Source: Steinernema hermaphroditum
Taxonomy: Eukaryota; Nematoda; Chromadorea; Rhabditida; Steinernematidae
Reading direction: 5' to 3'
NCBI GenBank assembly: GCA_030435675.1
Contig: CM059621.1
Location: 2,480,001-2,544,000 of the forward strand
DNA: 64,000 nucleotides
Below are positions 21,484-32,561 of this stretch, piece by piece. Positions within the stretch are counted from its first letter, which is position 1, and the number at the start of each line of letters is the position of its first letter. The notes beneath the pieces were generated by a model, which was not told where the DNA came from, did not search any database, and saw nothing but the letters and a program-made list of their open reading frames with translations. The translations under genes and the position numbers were made by a program.

Positions 21484-24400
21484 GTCAACTGTCAACTGTT
21501 TATTCCGAATCAGAATTATTACAATTCGCGGATCCCAGTTCCAACCATTGGTGCAGCTGCACTCTTCTCGCATGGGTCTGCCACATGTGTGTCCTTGTCG
21601 CCTTCCGGAACTCGTCTCGCCATCTGGTTCGGGGTCTGCCAAGAGGTCTTCTTGTGGGAGGTCTCCATTCGGCGATCTTCCGTGACCATTTCGTTTCATC
21701 TTCGTTGGCCATCTTCCAGGCGTACGTCCATTTCCGTTTCATCGCTGCTTCAGTGATGTCCTTCACCTTCGTGACGCCTCGGAGCCAATTGTTGGACTTC
21801 TTGTCTACCAGACGCACTCCGGCCATTCGGCGCTCCATCCGCCGTTGAGCGGTCGAGAGTTTCTTCCTCGCTGACTTCGTGAGAGACCACGTTTCGGATC
21901 CGTACAGCATAGCGGGAAGGACGCACATGTTGAAAAGACGTCGTTTCCATCGCATGTCGACGGTCCTGCTGGTGAGAAAATCTTTGTGCTGCCTGAAGGC
22001 GTTCCATCCACTCTTGATTCGTCGGCTTATTTCCTTAGCGTGGTCTCGGACCATTCGGACTTCTTGACCTAGGTAGATGAAGGATTCCACTTGGTCGACT
22101 TCTCTTCCGTTGAGCAGAATCGTGGCTTCTTCCGTCGCCATCATCTTCGTTTCCTGTCGTTGATCTTTAGTCCGAATCGTCGAGAGGCTTCATCCAGTTC
22201 ATCTAGCATCTTTTGCAACTCTTCCGCGTTGTCGGCAATGAGGGCGATGTCATCGGCGAACCGCAGGTTGGAGAGGCGGCTTCCGTTGATCTTGATTCCA
22301 ACGTCGTCCCATTGCAGCTGGCGGAATACATGCTCCAGAGTTGCTGTAAAGAGCTTTGGACTAATGGTGTCACCTTGTCGAACTCCGCGTCTGATTTCGA
22401 TCGGCACCAGTCGGTCAGCGATGTTGACGAGAGACCTGGCTTCGCGGTAAATCTTCTGCAAGAGCTTGATGATCTGCGCAGGGACTCCTTGCTGCTGGAT
22501 GGCCGTCCATACTGCATTCGTCTCCACGCTGTCGAACGCCTTCTCGTAATCGACGAAGAGAATGAAAAGCGGGAGCCGGTATTCGCGCGATCGCTCCACA
22601 AGTTCGTTGACTGCATGCAGGTGGTCGGTGGTGGAGAAGTTCTTTCGGAATCCTGCTTGCTCCGCTGGTTGCGCCGAGTCCAGAACTCGCTCCATGCGCT
22701 GGTTGAGCACTTTTGTAAGCAACTTGTAAACGCAGGAGAGGAGTGAGATCGGCCGGTAGTTCTGCAGATCCAGTGGATCGCCTTTCTTGAAGAGAAGGAT
22801 CGTCGACGAGTCAGCCATCTTCTCTGGGATCGAGCAGGTTCGCAGGCAGGTGTTGAACAGTTTCGTTAGTTCCGGCACCAGAACGTCCTTTCCCAGCTTC
22901 AACATTTCGACGGTGATCTTGTCGATTCCTGGCGCACTTCTGCTTCTCATCTTCCGCAGCGCTTCTTCTACTTCACTTCGCAGCAGAGCTGGAGTTTCAT
23001 CCGCGAACTCTGGGTCGTCGTAGTCGACGTTGACGTGGGAGGCATAGAGCGTTTCGTAGAATGCTCTTGCAATCTGTTCGAGATCCGTCATTGCCGTCCG
23101 CACGTTTCCTTCATTGTCGCGGAGCTGGATAAGTCTTCTTCGTCCGATTGCTGCTTCTCTCCTTACAGCACGTAGTCCTCGGTTGCTTCTGACCGCTTCT
23201 TCGACGAGGCGTTGGTGGTGCTTCACGAGATCCTTCCGGATTTCACGGCGGACCATCTTGTTGAATTCAGTGAAGGCGATCCGGTCGGTTGCGGTAGATC
23301 GTCTATTCTTGAGGACGCGGCGTTGCTTCAGGAGATCTTCAGTGTTCGGCGAAAGTCGAGGCTCTCTTCTTACGTCTTCTCTGGCGAATTCGGCGGCTTC
23401 GTGGATGATCTTCGCTAGATTTGCATATCCACTGGACGTTGTTGGTGAAGCGGAGACGGGAGGCGCGATGTTTAGAGCCATCCGGTAAAGATCTCGATTT
23501 AATCGATGTCTTTCCTTCGGCTTCTTTTCTTCGTGGTGGAGAGCTTCCCGGCCAGGCGTCTGGATGACTGCACGTACGAGGCGGTGGTCGGAGCAGGCGT
23601 TGTGAGAACCAAGGACGGTCGCTGACTGGAATCTGATGAGCCTGGAGGCCAGCACAAAGTCTATGCAGTTCTTCGTGCGCCCATCAGGAGACATCCATGT
23701 CCACTTCCGCCCTGGTCTCGCCTTGAAGAAGGAGTTCACCGCCCGTAGTTGATGTTCTTCGCAGAAATTCATCAGCCGTTGTCCGCGGTCGTTCCGTTCG
23801 CCATATCCAAATCTTCCGAGCACTTCTTCTTCATCTTCTCTTCTTCCAAGTTTAGCGTTGAAGTCTCCGAGCAGAACAGGATACACCCGCAATCTTGGCG
23901 CGATTGCATCCCATCGGGAACTGCTGGCACACCTTTCCCAACCAGGCACACCAACAGGCCCTAGTTCTGAACGGAGGGTCTCCAAGAGGCTTTCATAGTC
24001 TTCTTCATCATCTTCTTCATCGTCATCTTCGGCTCCTCTGCTAGTTGATGTTGTCGGAGGAGCGTACACTGCGTAGAAACGTAGTAGCTGCCGCCCGAAC
24101 TTCAGATCCAGCTTGGAGATGCGCGACGTCATCTTGTTGAAGGCTTCCACAAAGGGTTGCGCTCGGCGGCTGACCAGGAATCCCGTTCCGGATACATCTT
24201 GACTGTCATCTGGTCCCGCATAGTATAAACGGAACTCAGAATCACTCAGATCAAGGCATCCTGTTCCTCTCCATCGGAGTTCGGTTAGCGCGAGGACGTC
24301 GATGTTGATCCCTTGAAGTTCTTGTTGTAGCTCCACCAGACGGTCTGTTGACGATAGGCGGCGTACGTTCAGGGTCCCAATTGCGAGTCGGCCGGCTTCT

Positions 24401-24530
24401 TTGGGTTGGAACATTCGTGACCCTGCTGTTCCAATGCTTCTGGGTCACGGGGTCCGCTGGCAGTGGGGGTTGAGGGGGATGACCGACCGCTCAAAACCCA
24501 GAGGAGAGGGGGATAACCGACCGCTCTCCA
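21484..24530 (-). mobile_element. RTE-clade non-LTR retrotransposon, nearly full length
   Basis: One large minus-strand ORF with AP endonuclease and reverse transcriptase, a G-rich leader above it (24,420-24,530), and a short repeat tail at the 3' end (CAGTTGA units, 21,484-21,505). No LTRs. A second, 5'-truncated relative lies at 47,803-48,068. Confidence 0.9.
21500..24414 (-). pseudogene. RTE endonuclease/reverse transcriptase, one frameshift
   Basis: Residues 1-757 are open (22,141-24,414). Endonuclease motifs: GTLNVRRL (13-20), LTELRW with catalytic Glu45, LLGDFNAKLG (181-190), SDHRLV (275-280). A DDDEEDDEED stretch at 130-139 is a lineage insert. RT motifs: QNYRPISLLS (551), QAGFRKNFSTTDHL (586), FVDYEKAFDS (620-629), GVRQGDTISPKLF (677), LRFADDIALI with the catalytic FADD at 719-722. 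The frame is lost at about 22,145 by one base, and the remaining 200 residues (LNGREVDQVESFIYLG...RPLGRPRTRWRD) continue in another frame at 21,500-22,144. It makes and inserts DNA copies at genomic nicks; this copy is probably inactive. Confidence 0.9.
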
Positions 24531-24634
24531 CCGCTACACAAACGAGACTCCTGCAAGACGTCATGTACATATATGCACAAGAACCATATTGTCACTTCGT
24601 AGTCTCCGGTCCTCTTCTAGTCTTAGGCGCCGCC

Positions 24635-24693
24635 ATCCCGAAAGTGTAACTTTCGAAGAAGTGGTACAACAGCAAAATTACACTTTCGGGACG
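24635..24693. repeat. Short inverted repeat TCCCGAAAGTGTAA
   Basis: TCCCGAAAGTGTAA and its complement TTACACTTTCGGGA are 59 bp apart end to end; it may be a hairpin or a MITE remnant. The rest of 24,530-24,840 shows nothing. Confidence 0.5.
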
Positions 24694-24847
24694 AAACTGA
24701 AGCGTTAACTCCGTCTGAAACATAATATTACAAACATCGCTCTTTTGTGCTTTAAAGTACAAGTACACAAGGAACGTTTTGTGATAAGCATCAGCTGGTT
24801 ACATAAACAATTTGGGTTCGACAACAATTTTTTTGCAGCTCTTACAC

Positions 24848-25100
24848 TATAAAATACAGTTCAAACCCGACAGCAGAAGCAGCGTCGCCTCTTCTAGAAT
24901 TCCGCTTGGAAATGCCTTCTCAACAAGTATTTGTCATGCTTTTCTGCCTCTTGGTCTTCGCCACGTCCATCGGAAACGGATACCCTGGAGCAATCTTCGT
25001 GCACAAAGCCCGTTTCCTGGAAAGCTACTGTTGCGGTGGCCACTTTCGATGCATCAGCTATTGTAATAGCCAAGGCTGTACCCGTGGTAACCGGTGTTGA
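24848..25100 (+). CDS. Secreted cysteine-rich peptide, 62 aa
   Basis: TATAAAATA box at 24848-24856; ATG at 24912 (an upstream TTG is not needed), stop at 25098-25100. Residues 1-23 (VFVMLFCLLVFATSIG) are a signal peptide. The mature ~38 residues contain CC-x5-C-x3-C-x4-C-x5-C at the C-terminus, all six cysteines within 24 residues, as in disulfide-locked secreted peptides. Function cannot be assigned. Single exon. Confidence 0.7.
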
Positions 25101-25319
25101 CTCCCTGTAATATCATCAATTCTTTCCATTAAACTTCTTGTCACACCAGTGACCGATGCGACAATGCCTGTTCCTGCTCCGATTGTCGCCGAGGCTGAGA
25201 ACGGAGTTCTGTTATTGCATACGTTTATTTAATTTTACTGTACATATAAAAAATTAAGCAAATACAGATCAGCTTTATCCTCCAATCGGAAGTCGTGTAC
25301 ATAGATAAAGCTAAACTTA

Positions 25320-25541
25320 TTAGACAAGGTTCCTCGTAGCAGAATCCATACGGAGAGAATAAGCTTTGAACACTGCTATCAACATGAGGACTGTGAACAA
25401 CAGAAAGGCAACGAGGGCGACGCGAAGGAAAACGACCATGACAGTAGTGACTGCATCTAAAGTTGCGGAAATATTAAAGTAACTGGCAAAAAATATGAAC
25501 TCGCCTTCAGACGAAAAGCCAACGTTCAGTTCAATAGCCAT
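25320..25541 (-). CDS. Tiny membrane protein T5 (57 aa), GC-AG intron
   Basis: Exon 1 25505-25541 (37 nt, MAIELNVGFSSE), exon 2 25320-25456, phase 1. The intron (25457-25504, 48 bp) begins GCGAGT, a GC donor with otherwise strong consensus (AAG/GCGAGT), and ends CTTTAG. TM at 18-42 (VMVVFLRVALVAFLLFTVLM) contains an arginine at residue 24. Retaining the intron would keep the frame. Confidence 0.65.
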   Translation of the reverse strand: MAIELNVGFSSEGEFIFFASYFNISATLDAVTTVMVVFLRVALVAFLLFTVLMLIAVFKAYSLRMDSATRNLV

Positions 25542-25641
25542 TTCGGGAGAATGAGTAGCTGTTTGCTGTTCAAGATACATAAGCAGCAAATACCTTTTGA
25601 CGCAAGAGGTATCGCTTAAGTGCCGTAAATCTAGGAGCAAA

Positions 25642-26019
25642 TTACGATTCGATCTGGTAATCTTTAAGTGATCCCCTTAACTTATTAAGTGTAGGTATAC
25701 GTGCATGGATTGCTTTAACGATTGGACGGCTTATACATAAGAGGAAGGCACAAAACCATCCCATAAGGATGACACGCTGAACCGTCCACTGAAAGAAAGA
25801 GATAATCATTTAACACCCTTTGACGCAATTACTACGTAACAACAACCATATTACGTGCGGTCTCATAAACCGTGTTCTCTTCTTCAAACACATAGTCAAA
25901 CCGATCCCAACAAGGATGATCATATGGACGAGTTTATACTCTGAGATCGCTGGCTTACGAAGAATCATATAGAGCAACAGGAAAACCATGAATAACACTC
26001 ACTTAACTTCAGGGTCGAT
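25642..26019 (-). CDS. Candidate tiny membrane protein T6, gene model uncertain
   Basis: A start MPSESTLKL with a GTGAGT donor lies near 25,995-26,019; a hydrophobic exon follows (YKLVHMIILVGIGL), and a clear 3' exon 25642-25788 after CTTTCTTTCAG reads WTVQRVILMGWFCAFLLCIS then RPIVKAIHARIP. Helix and basic tail fit the family, but the exon joins cannot be fixed from sequence alone. Confidence 0.4.
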
Positions 26020-26410
26020 TCTGATGGCATGGCGGTGGCCACTATAGTGAACGGAGCCAAGAGCCATTTTGCGTGGCGGTAAAAAAAACTTCGGAATGGC
26101 GGTAAATCATCGGCTATCGTGGGTGGATGGGCTGTCCTGCTGACATTCTTGATGAGGTTACGTCTCCCTGGAGTTTTAGTTTTTCTGAGGATCGGGGCAG
26201 TTATATGAACGACCAAAAACGACCGCGCACTGAACTCATTTATGAACAGATGACCCTATTGTTGCCAATTTCATGGTATTCAAAGCCGATGCGTGAGACT
26301 GCTGTCGGCGGCCGCAATTGCCCTGTTTTCATGCGACCATGAGCGAACATTTCCGATTTCCATAGCCTTTTTTACTTAAGCAGGTTAAACGTAACCACAC
26401 AACAATGCGT

Positions 26411-26651
26411 TCAGCACATTGACATAGTAATGCTCTCGTTTGTCCGTGGAACTCTCGTAGTGGAGTGTTTTTTATTCTTCTGCACATTTGTCGCACGGTG
26501 AATAAGCATCGTCATACAGGCAAAAAAGACGGCAAATAAGGTAAACAGAACACCCACAGCGATGCAAACAGCGAACATGTACAGCTGGAATGGATAGTCT
26601 AAATCAGGAACAGTTACGATGGCTCGAGGAGTGATTCTTACCGTAGAACAT
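26411..26651 (-). CDS. Tiny membrane protein T8 (65 aa), 10-nt first exon
   Basis: Exon 1 is only ATGTTCTACG (26642-26651), 43-bp intron, exon 2 26411-26598, phase 1. TM at 9-36 (LYMFAVCIAVGVLFTLFAVF), then HRATNVQKNKKHSTTRVPR. The N-terminus outside the helix is ~8 residues. Same strand as T5-T7. Confidence 0.72.
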
Positions 26652-26879
26652 CGATGATCTCTTTTTGTTATTGTCGAGACGGCGAAAGATGTGCGAGATT
26701 TCAGAAAAAAAAATTATATTGACATCCAGGCGTCCTTTACCCAAGCAATTACGAAACTATGCTTCGTCTCAAATGCGTTTGTTTACGAGATATTATGTCA
26801 ATTTTAGCGGGTGTTGCGATTGACGATGAACATGAACAGAACATTCACAGAACAGAACAACATTCAGGGAATCATTCAC

Positions 26880-27208
26880 TCAAAAAGCTGCATTCGAATG
26901 AGTATGATACGGAAAACAGCGTTTCGACAGGATGGGTCTTGATTCGGCATTCTTAGAAAAGACGGGCAAGCTGAATGGGTCCCTTTGCCAGGCGCTCGAT
27001 TTCTGAATCATTATGCAAATGCATACGGCGGCGACAGCGAAAACGGCAAAAACCGTCAGCACGATTATGCAAACCGCAGCCAGCACAATATCCGTTGTTT
27101 GAGCTGAAATTGTGAAAAGTGGGTTGAACAGTTACTATGATTACCGCCTGATGATGGTGGTGGTTCAGGAGTGATGTTCACGAACAAACCGTACGTGTGG
27201 ATGACCAT
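26880..27208 (-). CDS. Tiny membrane protein T7 (95 aa)
   Basis: Exon 1 27145-27208 (64 nt), 41-bp intron, exon 2 26880-27103, phase 1. N-terminus has a glycosylation sequon (NIT at 11-13) and EPPPSS. TM at 27-54 (IVLAAVCIIVLTVFAVFAVA), then CICIMIQKSSAWQRD. Closest relative is T11 (TTDIVL..VCI...CIMIQK). N outside, C inside is the likely topology. Confidence 0.75.
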
Positions 27209-28221
27209 GTCTGTCGGAAACGGGTCGTAAGCCTAACACAACAGACGATGAAAGAATCACATCTGCGACGAACAGGAAGTGTCGTAGGTAGACTTGCAGG
27301 ATTTCATCGTTAGTAAGCGACTACATACGGCTTCCCACATTGTTTTCTGTTAGGAGCGGACCACTGCTTTCCGCGAAAACAATTGCGTCGACGAAAATAA
27401 AAAAAAACTAAAAAATGGCACCTTTCACTTGTCTTGCTCAAGTTTGGCGATTGGTCGTTCTTGGCGCAGGGATCGCGCCGACCTCCAGAAGGCGCAGTAT
27501 AGTTCCAACGTTTCGTGGAGAAAGTCGACCAGCGGCACTCAAGATGACTCTTAGCTCCGTTCCTCCTCACCTCGACGTTTCGCCGTTTGCAGGGGCCGGA
27601 GTCGGCGACCCGACAAAATCGTCGTTTCCGGGCTGAATACGACATCAGCTTTAAACATTACTATGGACATGCCGCACATTAGTAAGGCTAAAGAAACATG
27701 CCTACAAAAATTAGGCGAGCCCGAAACCCTAAACCCCTTTAAAGCGAGCCCCAAGGGCGAGCCCTGTGCTCTTGACAGCGTCGCTAATATCCTAGTGCTT
27801 TTTTGCAGTGGCAATTCTGTTATGTAATCGCCAAAGTCAGCCTCTTCGTACGTCAGTGACCACGCGAAGCCGGTCTATTCAACATATGCACCTTGGATAT
27901 ACTGCCTCTGATGCGAGAGCTTAAAACTCTCTCCGTGTGAGTTCATTCATCTCACTGTCGTAAGCTGGTATGTGCTCTATACAAGCGGCGCCCACTCCAC
28001 TCTTGCTGAGTGTGACCTTCTCTACTTCAGGAACAGCGAACAAAGCACTAAATGACAGTGGTCTAGAATAGTCTATTCTTCGATTTACAGATTCTGTTCA
28101 TTGACTTCTGTTCAAAAACTGACTAAACAACTGAGGTTTTTATTTCGAATGGCGGCTGAGCTTCATAAGCATGTCATAATTTACCATGGAAACGCGGAAA
28201 GCGAAACAGACAATGAAATGT
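27209..28221. other. Intergenic, diverged repeats
   Basis: 27,430-27,610 is GC-rich and contains GCGCCGACCTCCAGAAGGCG, resembling R2. No supported gene; frames here are broken. Confidence 0.4.
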
Positions 28222-28514
28222 TCAGATGTCAAAGGAAACATGTCTTGCGTTCCTTGGCTTCATTCGAACTGTTACGGGCAGCAATCCATATGCGTGCTCA
28301 TAAGGACGCAGCATGTTGAGTATGTGAATGGAAAGACAGGCAAACACGATAAACAATAATACAGCTAACGCGCAAACTAGTAGGAGGGCGAAGTTGAATG
28401 ATTTTCCTAAAAAAACAGATTGCCATCAACCTCAAAAAAGGACTAGTCACCTTCTGGAAAACCGGTCGGCTTCAGCACAGAATACATTGGCGGGATATGT
28501 GGCCCGGAAGTCAT
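28222..28514 (-). CDS. Tiny membrane protein T9 (82 aa)
   Basis: Exon 1 28451-28514 (64 nt, MTSGPHIPPMYSVLKPTGFP), 44-bp intron, exon 2 28222-28406, phase 1. TM at 27-51 (FALLLVCALAVLLFIVFACL), tail with RPYEHAYGLLPVTVRMKPRN. Exon 1 has the same 64-nt size as in T3 and T7. Confidence 0.75.
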
Positions 28515-28873
28515 TATGCCGCGTCCAGGATAATGCTTTTCGACTATAGCCAAACGAAAACAATGTGTGCTTTGATGCGTCGGCGACGTATCTCATTATC
28601 CATCGACGAATTTAGGTTCATTTGCTCTATTGTTCTCAATGTTCCCGGTTCGATGACACGTAGAGTGTATGGCAAAGAAAATAGTGCAGATGGGTGTGAC
28701 AAACACACATTCATTTATTTGTGTTTAATTCCGATATTAATTAGAATATTACTAAAGTAATGAAAAGGCAAAGCGGAGAAAATGTGGCGAAAACAACAAA
28801 CGCTGGGTGAGGTGCGGAGATCTACGTCCACTTTAACACATTTGTAAACCGAGTTTTCCGCTTCTTCTTCGGA

Positions 28874-29046
28874 TTATTGGAGGACTAACAGTCGACAAAT
28901 CATCAGCACAAGACAAGGAAAGGACACCATGATGAGCATGAGCAGGACTGATATGAAGACGCAGACCACTAGAAGGTAAATATTCATGGGGCTCTCTAAA
29001 AGAAATTAAAAATTATAGTAATTTTTTGACACATACCGATCAGCAT
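28874..29046 (-). CDS. Tiny membrane protein T10 (43 aa), 10-nt first exon
   Basis: Exon 1 ATGCTGATCG (29037-29046), 41-bp intron ending TTCTTTTAG, exon 2 28874-28995, phase 1. Almost all helix (residues 9-40, YLLVVCVFISVLLMLIMVSF), with only RLLVLQ behind. An overlapping cysteine-rich frame upstream (29,006-29,209) would join out of frame. Confidence 0.6.
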
Positions 29047-29187
29047 GGCAGACTTTTAAGTGGTGACACTGTTTGTCACATGCTGCTTCGTGAAGAAAGG
29101 TCTTCTTCGTTGTGTCAAAACAATTAGGCACGGCACACTCTTTATGACACACCATGGGCGAAGAGAAGCCAACATTTGTGTTTTTCT

Positions 29188-29496
29188 CTAATATGCGTTT
29201 GTTATGCACGTTGAAGACCGTAGATCGTATCGCTTTTTCGATAATTCGAAGTGCGAACCAAAAGGGACCTCAAGGTGACTTCTGTTGCACCCGGATGTCT
29301 GCGGTCGTACATCGTGTTGTCGATAGTGGTGGGACAAGGGTTTCCAGATGTCCCCGTTCCCTCTGTTTACGACCCTCTGGATGCAGGAAAACTCACAATT
29401 TGCCCAAGGTGTACCGGCACACCAACCGTACTCTGTGAGTGAGCGACCGCGACACAATTGAAAGTTCTGTTCATCCATTACGTATTCGCTATGCAC
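29188..29496 (-). other. Cysteine-rich open frame, doubtful
   Basis: A 102-codon frame with LCRGRSLTEYGWCAGTPWAN and later cysteines, followed at 29,006-29,209 by a second Cys-rich frame. No signal peptide or promoter. Overlaps a weak R1 match at 29,318-29,370, so it may be repeat-derived. Confidence 0.25.
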
Positions 29497-29603
29497 TCAC
29501 TCTAAAAGAGTTACACCTTCTGCAGCTTTGCTATACCCAAGCACATAAAAAACATTTATAAAAACTACTATTATTAACATTCAGAAATAAGAGTCTTCTT
29601 TGT

Positions 29604-29845
29604 TTAATAGAAGCCGACAGATCCAGGCCAGCTCCTGGTCTCCTTTTTCCACACGTTAGCTTTTTGAATCATAATGCAGGTGCACATGGTTAACACCGCG
29701 AAGACCGCAACAGCCACTAGCACTGCTATGCAGACACCGGTGAGAATAATGTCGGAAGTGCTTACTGCAAACAATGTCTTACGTTCATACCATTTTCGGT
29801 GGTCTTACTTTCTCTCAGCGGGGTCTGCTTGAAGACGACGAACAT
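29604..29845 (-). CDS. Tiny membrane protein T11 (65 aa)
   Basis: Exon 1 29809-29845 (37 nt, MFVVFKQTPLRE), 44-bp intron, exon 2 29604-29764, phase 1. TM at 18-45 (IILTGVCIAVLVAVAVFAVL), then CIMIQKANVWKKETRSW. Close paralogue of T7. Confidence 0.75.
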
Positions 29846-30182
29846 AGCGGAAGGATGAGTGCCTACTTGCTGAGTGGATGCTTTGCCGACCGATCTTCTT
29901 TCTGGGGCACTTATCACATTACACACAGCCTTAATTCGCTTTTGACGTAAGCCGGATGGGGTTTGCGCGTGTGATTAAGAAAATTTGTTATTTGGCGCCG
30001 GTGAATGTAGCGCACTCAGCTATTAGTTTCTTAGCAAAGTAGATATTCGGAGAAGTGTCACAACCATAGTACCGGAAAAAAAGAAAAACGAAGACAATTG
30101 CAGACCCATAAACTTATCGTATAGCCACAAAAACAAGCTACCCGGCTTGATTGTGGCGGCCAGGTCAAATAGGTTCATCATA

Positions 30183-31560
30183 GCAACGCTTCAGCTTCAC
30201 CGCCGATTTTCGACATGATTGCACAGCTTCGCCGCTGAAGCCATATGAAAAGCTGTGCCTATGAAATAACACACACTTTTCTGGTATACCGACGAAATAG
30301 TAACTGACAAAATATTCACTGTCAAAGAAAGAACATTTATGAGTACAAACTCTCTTGAAATTGCCTCCTACACTCGAATGGTTGTAGGTTAAGTACTGTA
30401 GGAGGCCGCGAGCCTCGGCGAACTGTTCGGTAATTCCCAATAGCGTAACTCAACAGCGTAAGAATAGACGACATTCTGTATGTGTAGATACAGATCAAGG
30501 CTGTGTCAGTTTTGCGACCATGATGGTATTTTTGGGCTTTTTTTTTTGACAGTCGACCGCACGATGTGATTGAACGGTCCGTTGAGAACCGCCCCGTCCG
30601 CAACGTTTTTCTTAGCGACCGATGCTTATCGAAAAGAACAATTTGTGGCCGTCCAGTCATATCGACGCCTTGCTGAAACTCCGAAGTGTTGGCTGTTTGC
30701 TCCGCTCGCTGTGAGGTCATCAGAGGTGAAGGCAACGCTGAAGCTCCACCACCGCTTTTCGACAATGAACAGCTTCGCCGCTGAAGCCATATGAAAAGCT
30801 GTGCCTATGAAATAACACACACTTTTCTGGTATACCGACGAAATAGTAACTGACAAAATATTCACTGTCAAAGAAAGAACATTTATGAGTACAAACTCTC
30901 TTGAAATTGCCTCCTACACTCGAATGGTTGTAGGTTAAGTACTGTAGGAGGCCGCGAGCCTCGGCGAACTGTTCGGTAATTCCCAATAGCGTAACTCAAC
31001 AGCGTAAGAATAGACGACATTCTGTATGTGTAGATACAGATCAAGGCTGTGTCAGTTTTGCGACCATGATGGTATTTTTGGGCTTTTTTTTTTGACAGTC
31101 GACCGCACGATGTGATTGAACGGTCCGTTGAGAACCGCCCCGTCCGCAACGTTTTTCTTAGCGACCGATGCTTATCGAAAAGAACAATTTGTGGCCGTCC
31201 AGTCATATCGACGCCTTGCTGAAACTCCGAAGTGTTGGCTGTTTGCTCCGCTCGCTGTGAGGTCATCAGAGGTGAAGGCAACGCTGAAGCTCCACCACCG
31301 CTTTTCGACAATGAACAGCTTCGCAGCTGAAGCCAGATGAGAAGCAGTGCCTATTAAATAACATACATTTTTCTGGTATACCGACGAAATAGTAACTGAA
31401 AACATATTCGCAGTCAAAGGAATTTTTACTTTTTTTTTAATTAAAAAAAATTTTTTTTTTAAATTTATGACTACAAACCCTCTTGAAATTACCTCCTAAA
31501 CTCGAATGGTTGTAGGTTAAGCACTGTAGGAGGCCGCTAGCCTCGGCGAACTGTTTGGCG
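30183..31560. repeat. 546-bp tandem repeat, two full and two partial units
   Basis: Units 30,224-30,769 and 30,770-31,315 are nearly identical; a partial unit precedes and a diverged one follows (31,316-31,560), interrupted by a run of A/T near 31,430-31,465. Each unit has ORFs on both strands (e.g. a 142-codon minus frame beginning MSKSGGGASALPSPLMTSQR), but no coding signature; unit edges are palindromic (CAGCTTCGCCGCTGAAG). Confidence 0.85.
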
Positions 31561-31627
31561 CATTGTTGCATTGTTGATGCACAAAAGAGTGGTAGCAGAA
31601 CATCATTCATTACAGCGCTTCATCACA

Positions 31628-31834
31628 TTAGGAAGTTTGCATATCTCTAGGTGTGCCTATCGTATCGATAATGCAGATGGCAAAAAGGGTAGCGGATATG
31701 ACTAGTGCGGTGAGGCATATACACAAGGTGACCATGATGAAGTAGGAGTTTTGTTCTAGAAAACGTCTATTACGCTTAACTGGGTGGACCATAAGCAAAC
31801 CTTCGTTTCGCACCATTTTCGTACCATCGGGCAA
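31628..31834 (-). CDS. Tiny membrane protein T12 (53 aa)
   Basis: Exon 1 31801-31834 (34 nt, MPDGTKMVRNE), 45-bp intron 31756-31800, exon 2 31628-31755, phase 1. The intron is in frame and stop-free, so the unspliced frame would add 15 residues (68 aa). TM at 16-41 (FIMVTLCICLTALVISATLF), tail DTIGTPRDMQTS. Confidence 0.7.
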   Translation of the reverse strand: MPDGTKMVRNEGLLMVHPVKRNRRFLEQNSYFIMVTLCICLTALVISATLFAICIIDTIGTPRDMQTS

Positions 31835-32202
31835 TGAGTGAGTCTCGCTTTCAAGCGAATGTTATAAATGCCACTCCATGTTGGTTAATTGACGTCAAAA
31901 AAATGCCGTCAGAGAGAGCGGAGTGCCAAATAGAGACCTCGTTAGCACTAAACAGATGAAGTAGGTTCTGTCGTTCATCTTAATGCGTCCAAGAAATGGA
32001 CGCTTTTGGCTAAGTAACATGACACGTTGAGAAGCCGAAAGCAGGAAATTTAATGTAATTCCACGCTCTCACTCCGTCATATGAAGTAGGCAGAAAGTGA
32101 GTCATTATGGCAACCGACTTCCTAGTTGTGCAAGGCGTATTTGTGCGAAAGGCTTTCCTGCCTAGCCGTCCATAAGTTGGGAAGATTTTCGGCTAACTCA
32201 AA

Positions 32203-32561
32203 ATGTCATTGGACATGTTCGATGCGCTATCACGTTCTAAAGGTCGGTCTAACAATGTGTCCTATTGTTTATGTTTTACAATTCGTATATTTTAGAACAT
32301 ACTGTTGAATGGATCTTTGTAGTGGGCAGTATTTCCGTTTCTGCACTCGTGGCAGCATGTGCTTTTTGTATCATATGTATGTCGGCCACAAGTAGACGAT
32401 TGATGGCCAATCGGAACCCAAACTTCAATTCCACCTCCTTTTCGACTGAGAGCATAGATGCGGAAGAAGACCACCTGAACACTGCCCGCGATCACATGAT
32501 TGAGAATGGGACACGAAAAAAGGTTTCGTTTCGAATATCGCTAAACACCATTATTGAATAA
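32203..32561 (+). CDS. Tiny membrane protein T13 (101 aa)
   Basis: Exon 1 32203-32242 (40 nt, MSLDMFDALSRSK), 53-bp intron, exon 2 32296-32561, phase 1. TM at 19-43 (WIFVVGSISVSALVAACAFC), then SATSRRLMANRN and the longest cytoplasmic tail in the family (acidic, then TRKKVSFRISLN). AATAAA at 32605-32610. Confidence 0.75.

Noticed and set aside
22091..23488. Plus-strand ORFs of up to 177 codons within the RTE
   Set aside because: They are antisense shadows of the long coding frame, which has all reverse-transcriptase motifs.
30337..31311. Two identical 142-aa proteins in the 546-bp repeat
   Set aside because: Open frames occur on both strands of the repeat, with no promoter, splice pattern or domain; identity comes from the tandem duplication.
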